From Schlesneria sp. (GTDB lineage Bacteria; Planctomycetota; Planctomycetia; Planctomycetales; Planctomycetaceae): a DNA stretch of 64,000 bases. How positions within the stretch are numbered: position 1 is the first letter of the stretch; every line of letters begins with the position of its first letter. Of this stretch, positions 27,764-36,441 are shown piece by piece. The DNA lies in assembly GCA_028291515.1 (NCBI GenBank), contig JAQGHU010000074.1:62001-126000 (forward strand), given 5' to 3'. The notes below the pieces were generated by a model. That model ran no database searches. It was not told where the DNA came from and saw only the letters and a program-made list of their open reading frames with translations. The translations under genes and the position numbers were made by a program.

Positions 27764-28984
27764 TCAGACATCCGAGAAACAACTACAAGGATCCAACCTC
27801 GCTGCGGATCGAGCGGGCCAGTAGGCCGCTAATGTCGTGATCGCGAGTGCGGCGGCAACGGCGATGAACAGCAAATCGGGAAGGGGAGTGACAGTCACTC
27901 CGGCCCATTGCGAACCGAGCAGCATTGCCACGACGAGCCCGAGCGCACAACCTCCGACTCCGCCGACAAGACCCAGTGCCAGCGCTTTGAACAGAAACAT
28001 ACGTGTGACCAGTCCCGGTGTGGCACCCAACGCCATCAGTGTCCCGACTTCACGACGCCGTTCGCGCACGTTCGATGAAATCGTGCTGGCGACGCTCGCC
28101 CCTCCCACGATGACCAGGATGCTCAGCACGAACAGAGACATCTGGCTCATCAGTCGGTTGATTCCGACCTGTGTCGAGACGACTTGCGAGATCGTGACCA
28201 CCTTCGCATCTGGCAGCAGGGCCGTCAGGCTCGGGACCAGGCCACCGGCAGCGTCTTCGCAGCAACCCATCACTTCGATCGCGTTGACGACCTCTCCTGC
28301 ATTCGTCATCCGTTGAACGGTATGCAGATGAGCGAAAACGCGACCGTCATCGACGGTTCCCGTTCGAGGGAGCACAGCTAGCACCTGCAGCGACTCGCCT
28401 AGCACTTCGACCGATTTACCCGGCTTCAGTTTCGAGAATTCGGCCACATCAGCACCGATGATGGCTTCGTTTCCCTTCAACTGGTCGATCGTGCGTTCGG
28501 TGGCAAGAGCCTCGGGGGCTCCATCATATGTCTTTGGTCCGCAAGCCGCTTTTTTGCACCCGTCGTGCTTGTTGCTGAATAGCGACACTGACTGCCATAC
28601 CGCTTTGGCTTGAAACTCACTTTGGGGCAGGATCCCTGTCAGCGTGACGGCGCGATCGCCGACTTTGGCTGCCACGCACAGCTTTGGTGACAAGCGTTCC
28701 ACGCCGGGCAGATTTGCCAGCAGGATGCTCGACACATGTGACTCGGGCAGCGTTTGCAAAGTGAGGTCTGCGGAGTAGTAATCCTGTAGCGTCGCTGCCT
28801 TCGGCAACACCAGAACATTGGCACCGAGCGATTGCAGTTGCTGCCCGACTTCACGTTCTGAGAAGACGGTCACGTGACGAATCGCGACGAGGGCAGTCAC
28901 GCCCAATAAGATTGCCAGCGTGCTGGTAAGCATGGCCGACGGTCGCTCGCTCAACTCTCGCCAGACGAGTGTTCTGAGATTCAT
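27764..28984 (-). CDS. MacB/FtsX-type ABC permease with periplasmic cysteines
   Basis: The 406-residue protein has the FtsX layout: one N-terminal helix (AMLTSTLAILLGVTALVAI), a large periplasmic domain, and three C-terminal helices (MSLFVLSILVIVGGASVASTI, FKALALGLVGGVGGCALGLVVAML, LLFIAVAAALAITTLAAYW). It pairs with the neighbouring LolD/MacB-like ATPase. Unusually, the periplasmic domain contains the cysteine clusters KHDGCKKAACGPK and EVMGCCEDAAGG, which could bind metal. Since it follows a Cus-type pump on the same strand, a role in metal or copper-protein handling is an inference. GGAAG precedes the ATG. Confidence 0.9.
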   Translation of the reverse strand: MNLRTLVWRELSERPSAMLTSTLAILLGVTALVAIRHVTVFSEREVGQQLQSLGANVLVLPKAATLQDYYSADLTLQTLPESHVSSILLANLPGVERLSPKLCVAAKVGDRAVTLTGILPQSEFQAKAVWQSVSLFSNKHDGCKKAACGPKTYDGAPEALATERTIDQLKGNEAIIGADVAEFSKLKPGKSVEVLGESLQVLAVLPRTGTVDDGRVFAHLHTVQRMTNAGEVVNAIEVMGCCEDAAGGLVPSLTALLPDAKVVTISQVVSTQVGINRLMSQMSLFVLSILVIVGGASVASTISSNVRERRREVGTLMALGATPGLVTRMFLFKALALGLVGGVGGCALGLVVAMLLGSQWAGVTVTPLPDLLFIAVAAALAITTLAAYWPARSAARLDPCSCFSDV

Positions 28985-29047
28985 GCTCTTCCTTGAACTG
29001 CTGTGACTGAAGGCGATCCGTCGCCGCGATTTCTATTTTTCAGCGAC

Positions 29048-29863
29048 CTATCGTCGTGCTGCGGGCGGTACTGAAGTCGTTCGTGGTGCCGGTTGATGTT
29101 GGTGATGTTTGCAGTTCGGGTCGTCGCAGCACTTGCCGGCTTTGGCCAAGGCGGCTGCGATCTCGTCCTTTGAGGCGAATTCATCGAACTTTCCGACCAG
29201 GACACCAGGCGGGGCCAGTAGCACGGTCGTTGTTCCCTTTGCCTTCGCGGGATCAATCTGCATCTGCGTCAGGAATTTGCCTTCGGCAGTGTCTGCGGCG
29301 AGCATCGAGTAGGCGACCAGTCGATCTTTGAAATGGGGATCGGCCTGAAAATCTTTGAGCGATGCCGGTGCGGCAGCTTTTGCCGATCCTTGCACACATA
29401 CGAAAACCAACTTACCTTCTTGAAGCGATTTCATGCAACGCATCATAGTGGGGGTGACAAACGCGTTCTCGATGAGTTCGGGCGTCAATTTCTGTGCAAA
29501 CAGCCCCGTCATTGCTCCATTGGGGGCGACGGCAATCGTCATCGGCATGGGGGCTCGGCTGACGTCGTACTTGTCGACCAATGCCTGCTCGGCCGGTTGA
29601 CCGACTTGGACGTAGGCTCCCACTGCCAATTCACTTCGCTTCACCAGCGCGTCTTTTAGCGTAGCCCCAACGGTCTGGGTCGCAGCGTCATTGGTCTTGT
29701 AAAACACGAGAAACGTGTATTTTCCCTCAGCGGCGGCTTTTTCCAGCGTGGCTTCCGCCTGGCTGGGCGACGCTGGCCTGACTGTGGTCACTTGCTGCGC
29801 TTGAACCACATTCGGGGCATTGGCTGCAAGCAAGCACGAGGCAAATACAAGGCGACGTGACAT
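29048..29863 (-). CDS. Secreted thioredoxin-fold-like protein with Cys/His metal-binding tail
   Basis: The 271-residue protein starts at ATG 29863 with AAAGGA 7 nt upstream. A signal peptide (RRLVFASCLLAANAPNVVQA) is followed by KYTFLVFYKTNDAATQTVGATL, in the position of the thioredoxin beta-alpha unit but without the CxxC pair. A second such unit seems to begin at GKLVFVCVQGSAKAA. The C-terminus holds CCDDPNCKHHQHQP, a compact cluster of three cysteines and three histidines. I infer a periplasmic metal-binding or copper-chaperone-like protein. It lies between the RND pump and the ABC permease on one strand. Confidence 0.75.
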   Translation of the reverse strand: MSRRLVFASCLLAANAPNVVQAQQVTTVRPASPSQAEATLEKAAAEGKYTFLVFYKTNDAATQTVGATLKDALVKRSELAVGAYVQVGQPAEQALVDKYDVSRAPMPMTIAVAPNGAMTGLFAQKLTPELIENAFVTPTMMRCMKSLQEGKLVFVCVQGSAKAAAPASLKDFQADPHFKDRLVAYSMLAADTAEGKFLTQMQIDPAKAKGTTTVLLAPPGVLVGKFDEFASKDEIAAALAKAGKCCDDPNCKHHQHQPAPRTTSVPPAARR

Positions 29864-29888
29864 GACGAATCCTTTCGTAAAATTATCT

Positions 29889-29922
29889 TCGGGCTTTAAT
29901 CAAGATTCTCGATTGTGCCCGA
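29889..29922 (-). terminator. Stem-loop between the RND pump and the thioredoxin-like gene
   Basis: TCGGGC (29889-29894) pairs with GCCCGA (29917-29922), with a smaller inner AATC/GATT stem. It lies in the 146-bp gap after the pump gene. It may separate transcript levels of the two genes; no T-run is present. Confidence 0.4.
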
Positions 29923-30009
29923 GTAGCGTTCTTACTTGAAACTACGTTCGTTGAAGAATGAAGTGATCTGGTCAATGCTCATCCAATGCTGTCTCATCCA
30001 GACTACCGC

Positions 30010-33000
30010 CTATTGAATATCGGCGGCATTTGACGAGGTCGCCAGGCGCTTTGCGGCCGATCCACTGAACCGCCAGAAAAGCCCAGGGTGAACGACGTAT
30101 TCGCAAATCGTGGACGTGATTAGCCCCCCCAAAATGACGGTGGCAACGGGATACAGAATTTCCTTCCCAGGCTGTTGGCCCCCCAAAACCAGTGGTACCA
30201 GACCGATGCCAGCAGTCAGCGCCGTCATCAGCACAGGAGCCAGGCGTTCGAGGCTGCCGCGGAGGATCATGGCTTCGGTAAACCCTTCGCCTTCTTCCTT
30301 CATCAGATGCAGGTAGTGGGCGACCAACAAGATGCCGTTTCTGGCGGCGATACCGCCCAATGAGATGAAACCGACCATCCCCGCGACGGTCAGAGTTTGA
30401 TTCGTCAGCCACAGGGCGACCGCGCCACCGACAAATGCGGTCGGCAGTGCAAGCATGATTTGCAGGACGATTCTGGTGGATGGAAACTGAGTGAAGAGGA
30501 CGAGAAAAACCCCGGCGAGCGACACCAGGCTGAGCAGCGAGATCAATCGCGTCGCTTCCTGCTGTGCTTCAAACTGACCACCATATTCGATGAAGTAACC
30601 TTCGGGGAGTTTGACCTTCTGCTTGACGGCGGCCTGAATGTCGGCCACGACACTGCCCAGATCGCGATCGGTCGTATTGCCACGAATCGTGATGCGGCGT
30701 TTGGTTCGTTCGTGGCTGATCGTGTTGGGGCCAGCACCGTCGTAGATGCGAGCAACGGCCAGCAGCGGCACTCGACCGCCGCCCGGCAAGTCGATCACCA
30801 TCCGCTCAATCGCCCTCACATCGGAGCGATATTCGTCATCCATTCGGACCACCAGATCAAAGGTCCGCGAACCTTCCAGGATCGTCGATACAGTGCGACC
30901 GTTCAGTGCTGTTTCGACAAGACGATTCACATGGCCGGGGGTCAGTCCGTGTAGGGCCAGCTTCTCGCGATTCAGTTCGATCCGCAATTGCGGAATCAGT
31001 GTTTGCGGTTCGACGACAGGAGGAGCCAGTCCTGGAATGCCGGTGATTGCCGCTTTGATCTCGTTCGCCTTCTTCCTAAGGACGTCGAGATCATCACCGA
31101 AGACTTTAATCGCGATCTGAGCCGACACGCCTGACAACATGTGGCTGATGAGATGCGCCAGCGGCTGTTCGACCTCGTACTCGATGCCCGGAATCGCTTC
31201 GAGATCCTTTCGCAGAATCGCCAGTGCCTCCTGTCGCGTGACACCGCTGTGAGGATTCATCGAGACAATGTACTCCGTCACGTTGACCCCTTCGGCGTGC
31301 TCGTCCATCTCCGCTCGACCGCTGCGACGAACGAGGGCTTTAATCAGTGACTTGTCGTTCGTGTCGCCGCTTTCCGTACCGGAGAATAGATTGAAAGGGA
31401 ACGAGGGCTTGGTCGTGTGACCCATTGTGGTTGTGTCCGGGCTCTTGTCCGCTGTCATGTGTTTGCGAAATGCCTTGTCGACCATGCCGCTGACTCGGTT
31501 AGACGTCTCCAGTGACGATCCAGGCGGCAAGAAGATGTTGACCTGCGCAGCCCCTTCATCGAACGGCGGCAGAAAGTCTGTGCCGAGATTGACGACCAGC
31601 ACGCCGCTGCCGGCAATCGCCACCGCGACGATTAACAGAATCAACTTCAGTCCGGTCGCATTCATGCTGAAGCGAATGACCGGTGCAATACCTCGCTTCA
31701 AAATGCGAAGCAGAAAGCTGTCCGCTTCGTGTGATGCGACTCCATGTGCAGCGGTATCGCTGCCAGAAGTGGAGTTCGCCGCGGCGAGTTTTCCCTGACG
31801 TTCGATTTGTTTCGCCAACAACAAGCTGCCGAGGACAGGAGTGACAGTCAACGAAACCAACAACGACGCCAGGATCGACACGATATAAGCTACGCCTAGT
31901 GGAGCGAACAAGCGGCCTTCAACCCCTGACAACGCGAAGAGTGGCAGGAACACCAGGATCACCAGCATGGTACCGAACACAATGCACCCGCGGACTTCGA
32001 TGCTGGCATGATAGATTACATCCAGGGAACGCTTGGGGTGTGGCAGCCGCGCGTTCAGATGCAGTCGGCGAAAGACGTTCTCGATATCGACGATGGCGTC
32101 ATCCACCAATTCGCCCATCGCGACAGCAAGGCCACCCAAGGTCATCACATTAATCGACTGGCCAGCGAAGTAAAAAACGAGTCCGGTAATGACGATCGAT
32201 AGCGGAATCGCCGTGAGGGTGATGAATGTCGTGCGGACGTTCATCAGAAACAGGAACAGAATGATCAGGACCAGCACAGCCCCATCACGGAGTGCCTCCA
32301 GCACGTTGTGGATCCCCAAGTCGATGAACTTCCGCTGCTGAAAAATCGACGAATCAATCTCGATGTCGTCCGGCAATGAACCCTTGAGATCCTGCAGAGC
32401 TCGTTCGATCTGATCAGTGAGAGAGCGTGTGTCGCCGGTGGGTTGCTTGGCAATGGTGAGCACGACGGAGGGATGGCCATTCACGGAAGAGTCACCTCGT
32501 TTCACCTGTGGACCTTCGACAACTCTGGCCACATCGCGCAGCAGAACAGAACGCTCGCCATGCGATTTAACAACAGTTTGTTCCAGATCACCGATCGACT
32601 GGACTCGCCCAATTCCGCGCACCAGAAACTCCAGCGAACCGCGTTCGAGGTAGCCGCCCGTGGCGTTCTGGTTGCTTTCGATCAGAGCCTGCTCGACTTC
32701 ATCCAGCGTCACGTTGTAGGCCTGCAAATTCGCAGCGTCCACTTTGACCTGATACTGTTTGCGTCCACCACCCATCGTGATGACTTGGGCCACTCCAGGG
32801 ATCGTCAGTAACCGGGGACGCACCGCCCAATCGGCTAACGTGCGGACATCCATCGGTTGGGTCGATCCGTCTTTGCTGTACATGCCGACCATCATGATCT
32901 GGCCCATGATGGACGAGATCGGAGCCAGTTCGGGCTTGACCGTTTCGGGCAGACGATCGCGCACGATGGCGATGCGTTCGTTGACGATCTGGCGTGCGAT

Positions 33001-33309
33001 ATAGATGTTGGTGTTCCAGCTAAATTCTACATAGATCACCGACAGGCCGATGCCCGACGAACTGCGCACCGCTTCCACACCGGTGGCTCCGTTGAAAGCG
33101 ACCTCCAACGGTAGCGTGACCAGCGTTTCGACTTCCTCAGGGGAAAGGCCGGGACACTCGGTCATCACTGTCACGCGAGGTCGCGTTAAGGAAGGAAAGA
33201 TGTCGATCGGTAGCGACGCCATCGTCATCGATCCCGCCACCAGTGTGACGAGAGCCAGACAGACGATCAGCATCCGATTGTGCAGAGCAAACTTGATGAG
33301 TGCATTCAT
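30010..33309 (-). CDS. cusA: CusA/CzcA-like heavy-metal efflux RND pump
   Basis: The product of about 1099 residues has the RND layout: an N-terminal helix then LPIDIFPSLTRPRVTVMTECPGLSPEEVE, two large periplasmic loops, and 12 helices in two halves. The TM4 region reads LAVAMGELVDDAIVDIENVFRRL, with clustered acidic residues for proton relay, a heavy-metal-efflux feature; this motif is not identical to textbook CzcA or CusA, so the metal is uncertain. It exports monovalent or divalent metal ions from periplasm or cytoplasm. I start at ATG 33309; TTG 33315 is possible. The periplasmic adaptor gene lies directly upstream; no outer-membrane channel gene is in the cluster. Confidence 0.93.
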   Translation of the reverse strand: MNALIKFALHNRMLIVCLALVTLVAGSMTMASLPIDIFPSLTRPRVTVMTECPGLSPEEVETLVTLPLEVAFNGATGVEAVRSSSGIGLSVIYVEFSWNTNIYIARQIVNERIAIVRDRLPETVKPELAPISSIMGQIMMVGMYSKDGSTQPMDVRTLADWAVRPRLLTIPGVAQVITMGGGRKQYQVKVDAANLQAYNVTLDEVEQALIESNQNATGGYLERGSLEFLVRGIGRVQSIGDLEQTVVKSHGERSVLLRDVARVVEGPQVKRGDSSVNGHPSVVLTIAKQPTGDTRSLTDQIERALQDLKGSLPDDIEIDSSIFQQRKFIDLGIHNVLEALRDGAVLVLIILFLFLMNVRTTFITLTAIPLSIVITGLVFYFAGQSINVMTLGGLAVAMGELVDDAIVDIENVFRRLHLNARLPHPKRSLDVIYHASIEVRGCIVFGTMLVILVFLPLFALSGVEGRLFAPLGVAYIVSILASLLVSLTVTPVLGSLLLAKQIERQGKLAAANSTSGSDTAAHGVASHEADSFLLRILKRGIAPVIRFSMNATGLKLILLIVAVAIAGSGVLVVNLGTDFLPPFDEGAAQVNIFLPPGSSLETSNRVSGMVDKAFRKHMTADKSPDTTTMGHTTKPSFPFNLFSGTESGDTNDKSLIKALVRRSGRAEMDEHAEGVNVTEYIVSMNPHSGVTRQEALAILRKDLEAIPGIEYEVEQPLAHLISHMLSGVSAQIAIKVFGDDLDVLRKKANEIKAAITGIPGLAPPVVEPQTLIPQLRIELNREKLALHGLTPGHVNRLVETALNGRTVSTILEGSRTFDLVVRMDDEYRSDVRAIERMVIDLPGGGRVPLLAVARIYDGAGPNTISHERTKRRITIRGNTTDRDLGSVVADIQAAVKQKVKLPEGYFIEYGGQFEAQQEATRLISLLSLVSLAGVFLVLFTQFPSTRIVLQIMLALPTAFVGGAVALWLTNQTLTVAGMVGFISLGGIAARNGILLVAHYLHLMKEEGEGFTEAMILRGSLERLAPVLMTALTAGIGLVPLVLGGQQPGKEILYPVATVILGGLITSTICEYVVHPGLFWRFSGSAAKRLATSSNAADIQ

Positions 33310-33392
33310 GGTCAACGCCAGCCGGTTATCGAACCAATGTCAGGTCAAAAGGAGATTCGTTTTGAGTTCGGTCGGGGTGCCACGGTCTCACC

Positions 33393-33441
33393 GTCTTCGG
33401 TGTGGCCTGTCCTCGATCAAAGACACGGCCATGTCGAGGAC
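33393..33441. repeat. Palindromic repeat, copy 1 (also at 56794-56843)
   Basis: Left arm 33393-33413 and right arm 33421-33441 (ACACGGCCATGTCGAGGAC in the right arm) form a hairpin with a short loop. The right arm is nearly the same as CACGGCCATGTCGAAGAC at 56826-56843. It sits in the short gap between the pump gene and its adaptor. A dispersed intergenic repeat is the simplest reading. Confidence 0.7.
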
Positions 33442-33455
33442 CCCATTTCGATCAT

Positions 33456-34937
33456 TTAGTGATTGTGACCTTCGTGGCTGTGACCTCCGCCACCACCTTC
33501 GCCCATCTTCTTTTTTAGTTCGAGATTCAGTTGATAGGCATGATTCTTCGCGACGAGATCAAAACCAGGCGTCAACGTTCCGTCGTTCTTGATCACCGCC
33601 GTGCGTGCGTCAAGAAACTCAACAACGATGGCGACTCGCTCCAGCAGCTTTCCATTCGCGCGGAACACATAGGCGTCGGCACCCTCCTGAATCACGGCCT
33701 CGGCGGGAAGCACAATTCGCTGTGTGAGCTTCTCGACGGGAACTGATAACCGAACCCGTTGACCCGGCCGAAACAGCCAGGCGTGATAGATGATGCCGTC
33801 ATCGCCTGTTGTGGCACGAAGAACCTGGTTGACCAGTGGAATATGAAACTTTTGAATGCGACTCAGTCCATCGACCGAGCTTTCCAGGTAGCGTATTTTT
33901 AGCCCCTCTCGCTTCAGCGGAGTTCCATCCGATGTTTCAAATGTTGCCTCGACAGGCCAGTTCTCCTGGAGTGTTCGCAAGATCAACGGGGAATCTCGTT
34001 CGAAGGCCTGACCTGTTAGATCGAGAATGGTATGTAAGGCAAGTTCCACCAATGCCTCGCCCGGTTGAACGAGCTTGCCGGGATAGACCGCGACAGACTC
34101 GACCGAGTAAATCCGGTCTTTGGGATCCGTCGGCTGGGGTTCGACGTTGACCAAACGAGCAGGGACGATCGCCGGAGAGTGAGCATCTGATGCCCGCGAC
34201 ATTGGTTCGACTGGCTTCTCTGGAGCGACACCGCCGGGGACGCGGACCGTGAATTGCCTGATCAGTGTTTTGGAATCGACGATCGTGTTGATCTGCTCCG
34301 GAGACAACCCTCGCACCAGGAGTTCCTGAGTTTGGACGAGTTGCATCGCCTCGAGTCTGCGGCGCTCGTATTCCTTTTCGAGCTTGGTTTTTGCAGGCAG
34401 CGACCCACTTTCCACAAACGGTGCGATTCGCTTCAATTCCAGGTCGATCAGTTCAATGTCTTTCAGCGTGCGCAATAAAGACGCCTGCGTCGTCGTCAGC
34501 AATTCACTAGTCGGTTGAATATCCATCAGGGCATCGCCCGGGCGGACTGACTGCCCCGGGAAGATGTGAAGCTTCGTGACAATCCCCGAAACCGTGGCCG
34601 GAATGCGCCGTTCGCTATGACCCTGTTGCTCCGCGACGATTCCCGGGATCTGGATTGTCCGCCAGTAGTCGGTCAACTGGATTTCAGTCATCTCGAGACC
34701 GAGATTCTCGCGCGCTTGCTCGGACAGGGTGAGAACCGGCTTGGTGTCCCCACCACCATGGTCATGGCCTTCATGCCCCTGCCCGGCGTGGACATCAGCA
34801 GCATGACCATCGTCCTTCGAATCGGCTGCTGCACCGTTGACCCACTTGCCCCACTGCGGCCGAGTCGCGACCGCAGTTGCTCCGCAGACGGTAAGCAACA
34901 GCAAGCCGATCACGATTCGTTTCAGTCCAATCTTCAT
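33456..34937 (-). CDS. cusB: CusB-like periplasmic adaptor with His-rich ends
   Basis: The roughly 493-residue membrane fusion protein has an N-terminal anchor (IVIGLLLLTVCGATAVA) and a histidine-rich stretch, DVHAGQGHEGHDHGGGD, and ends in GGGGGHSHEGHNH. The core has the adaptor hallmarks: VSGIVTKLHIFPGQSVRPGDALMDIQ (lipoyl/barrel half), an alpha-hairpin with coiled segments (KEYERRRLEAMQLVQTQELL), and a second lipoyl-like VAVYPGKLVQPGEALVEL. It links the RND pump to the outer membrane and, like CusB, may pass metal to the pump. ATG 34937 has AGGA 8 nt upstream; an in-frame ATG 34952 is an alternative. Confidence 0.93.
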   Translation of the reverse strand: MKIGLKRIVIGLLLLTVCGATAVATRPQWGKWVNGAAADSKDDGHAADVHAGQGHEGHDHGGGDTKPVLTLSEQARENLGLEMTEIQLTDYWRTIQIPGIVAEQQGHSERRIPATVSGIVTKLHIFPGQSVRPGDALMDIQPTSELLTTTQASLLRTLKDIELIDLELKRIAPFVESGSLPAKTKLEKEYERRRLEAMQLVQTQELLVRGLSPEQINTIVDSKTLIRQFTVRVPGGVAPEKPVEPMSRASDAHSPAIVPARLVNVEPQPTDPKDRIYSVESVAVYPGKLVQPGEALVELALHTILDLTGQAFERDSPLILRTLQENWPVEATFETSDGTPLKREGLKIRYLESSVDGLSRIQKFHIPLVNQVLRATTGDDGIIYHAWLFRPGQRVRLSVPVEKLTQRIVLPAEAVIQEGADAYVFRANGKLLERVAIVVEFLDARTAVIKNDGTLTPGFDLVAKNHAYQLNLELKKKMGEGGGGGHSHEGHNH

Positions 34938-34959
34938 GGACGTAGTCCTCATAAATTGC

Positions 34960-34975
34960 AGCCGGATCTCCGGCT
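34960..34975. repeat. Short hairpin AGCCGG-ATCT-CCGGCT upstream of the adaptor gene
   Basis: A perfect 6-bp stem with a 4-nt loop (34960-34975) lies about 23 bp upstream of the adaptor ATG, between it and the small upstream frame. It could be an intercistronic RNA structure. Too short to claim more. Confidence 0.4.
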
Positions 34976-34988
34976 CTATGCCTGTCTC

Positions 34989-35096
34989 TTACTTCTTCAC
35001 GTTGCGATCTTTTCGCGATTTTGCAGGAACGTCATTCGTCAAGAAAAGCAGCGCTGCAATGAACAGCCCCGTGGTAACCCATAATTCATAAGTCAT
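34989..35096 (-). CDS. Possible 35-residue single-helix membrane peptide
   Basis: A short frame starts at an ATG near 35096 (a second ATG two codons upstream) with GAGAG a few bases ahead. It encodes a peptide of which YELWVTTGLFIAALLFL is one hydrophobic helix, followed by a basic tail (PAKSRKDRNVKK). This N-out/C-in pattern fits the positive-inside rule. It lies between the adaptor gene and the next upstream gene, all on one strand. It may be a small accessory subunit of the pump. Expression is not shown by the sequence alone. Confidence 0.45.
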   Translation of the reverse strand: MTYELWVTTGLFIAALLFLTNDVPAKSRKDRNVKK

Positions 35097-35218
35097 AGTC
35101 ATCTCTCGAACTCGAATCGCGCTGATTCCGAATGAAACAGAATCCCATCCGGCGGCAACGTCTGGCTGGACTGCAGCCGCCGAGTGGGTCGGTCTCCGTG
35201 TCACATCGGAGTCAGCAT

Positions 35219-35719
35219 TCAGTCTTTAGCGGCGGGCATTGGTGCGAGCACAATCTTCGCCGAGTACGGCTTTCCATCGATCTTAAGCATCAAACGTGGA
35301 TCGCCGGATTGGCGGCGCAAATCATGAACCAGTTCGCGATCCTTCAATCTAAACATCGAGGACTGGCCAGCTGGATCGGTCTTCTGCGGAACAGCCTTCA
35401 GCTTGAACGTCTCGGACTTACCGTCGTGCTTCAGGGTGATCGTGATGTCCTTCGCGGGAATCGGGACAGATTCCTTCACGGCACCGTCGAGCAGATAAAT
35501 AGTCGTGGTGTGAGTCTTCTCGTCGTTCACAAGCTCGGCGTGATATTCTTCTTCGCCGAGCTCAATCAGCGTTCCCTTGTGAGGGCCGAGCTCGGCATGG
35601 GCATCAGGGTTGGGAGTTTCGGCGATCGGCGGAGCACCAAATGCCTGAACGGCCAATGAAACCGCGCAAATGGACGCCAGAAACAGCGCGTCCAGTTTCT
35701 GGATTGCTTGAAAATACAT
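35219..35719 (-). CDS. Small secreted protein of the metal cluster (166 residues)
   Basis: Starts at ATG 35719 with AAGGA 6 nt upstream. The N-terminus has a signal peptide (DALFLASICAVSLAVQAFGA). The mature part has a His-containing start (NPDAHAELGPHKGTLIELGEEEYHAELV) and then beta-strand-like repeats (TTTIYLLDGAVKESVPIPA, DITITLKHDGKSETFKLKAV) and a C-terminal LMLKIDGKPYSAKIVL. I do not recognise a named family; the composition suits a small periplasmic beta-sandwich that could bind metal. It belongs to the minus-strand cluster between the Cys/His-rich protein and the adaptor. Confidence 0.75.
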   Translation of the reverse strand: MYFQAIQKLDALFLASICAVSLAVQAFGAPPIAETPNPDAHAELGPHKGTLIELGEEEYHAELVNDEKTHTTTIYLLDGAVKESVPIPAKDITITLKHDGKSETFKLKAVPQKTDPAGQSSMFRLKDRELVHDLRRQSGDPRLMLKIDGKPYSAKIVLAPMPAAKD

Positions 35720-35925
35720 CGCTTATCCTTGGTAAAAAAACTTCGCAATGACGTGTTCCACGATGCTTTTGTCAGACGACAAAGACGGATTCCACATCTT
35801 CGCGATTGTTCATCGAAGCCCGAACGTCCTGTGATCGTACGATAAACGGATGCGATCACTGGAGGGCAGACTCGTCGCGTCAACAAACAGTGGCAGCGCG
35901 ACGACACGACAAGGAGAGCGGATTG

Positions 35926-36396
35926 CTAAATCCGATAGACGCAAAGCGCGGAACGCCGCGCCTGCGCAGTCAGTGGCGGACCGCAGTCGACGCCATCATG
36001 AATTGCGATCGTCAGCGAATCGAACGAGACCAGAACCGATGATGCGGTTGGCCAGAGACCGAAGTCGTGACAGTCCATTGACGGTGGCAATGCCGCACGC
36101 GGCGTGGGGACAAAAAAGACGTGTGATGCGACGCACAGATGATGCCCATGCGAGCCATGGCTCGGGGATTCCTCATCATATGCGTGACCACCATCGCATG
36201 GTTCGCGATGTTCGTGACAACAGTGTTCGTCGCCACAGTCCGAACTCGATTCGTCGGACACCGTTGCAATCGCGCAAACAGGTTGCGATGCAGAGTGGTC
36301 TTGATCGCAGGCGTGCCCGCCCAATTCACAGCAACAGCACATAAAGTGCTGCGCAGCGAACACGGCAAGCATCAGCGTCGAGACCAAGCGATTCAC
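35926..36396 (-). CDS. Cys/His-rich secreted protein, probable metal binder
   Basis: The 156-residue product starts with GTG 36396; AGGAG is 8 nt upstream. A signal-like N-terminus (VSTLMLAVFAAQHFM) leads into CCCCELGGHACDQDH, then DCGDEHCCHEHREPCDGGH and SHGSHGHHLCVASH. The density of cysteine and histidine is far above normal for exported proteins and suggests soft-metal (Cu, Ag, Zn or Cd) binding in the periplasm. The N-terminal CCCC may also be partly in the signal peptide and act as a lipobox. It is the first gene of the metal cluster, behind a nested dyad. Confidence 0.75.
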   Translation of the reverse strand: MNRLVSTLMLAVFAAQHFMCCCCELGGHACDQDHSASQPVCAIATVSDESSSDCGDEHCCHEHREPCDGGHAYDEESPSHGSHGHHLCVASHVFFVPTPRAALPPSMDCHDFGLWPTASSVLVSFDSLTIAIHDGVDCGPPLTAQARRSALCVYRI

Positions 36397-36411
36397 AAGT
36401 CCACTCCTATC

Positions 36412-36441
36412 GGCAACTCTCGCCGATTATCGGCCGTTGCC
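36412..36441. promoter_or_regulatory. Nested dyad upstream of the metal cluster
   Basis: GGCAAC-N4-GCCGAT-T-ATCGGC-C-GTTGCC forms two nested inverted repeats (36412-36417 with 36436-36441; 36422-36427 with 36429-36434). It lies 16 bp upstream of the GTG start of the first gene. It could be an operator for a metal-sensing repressor or an RNA hairpin near the ribosome site. No sensor gene is adjacent. Confidence 0.5.
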
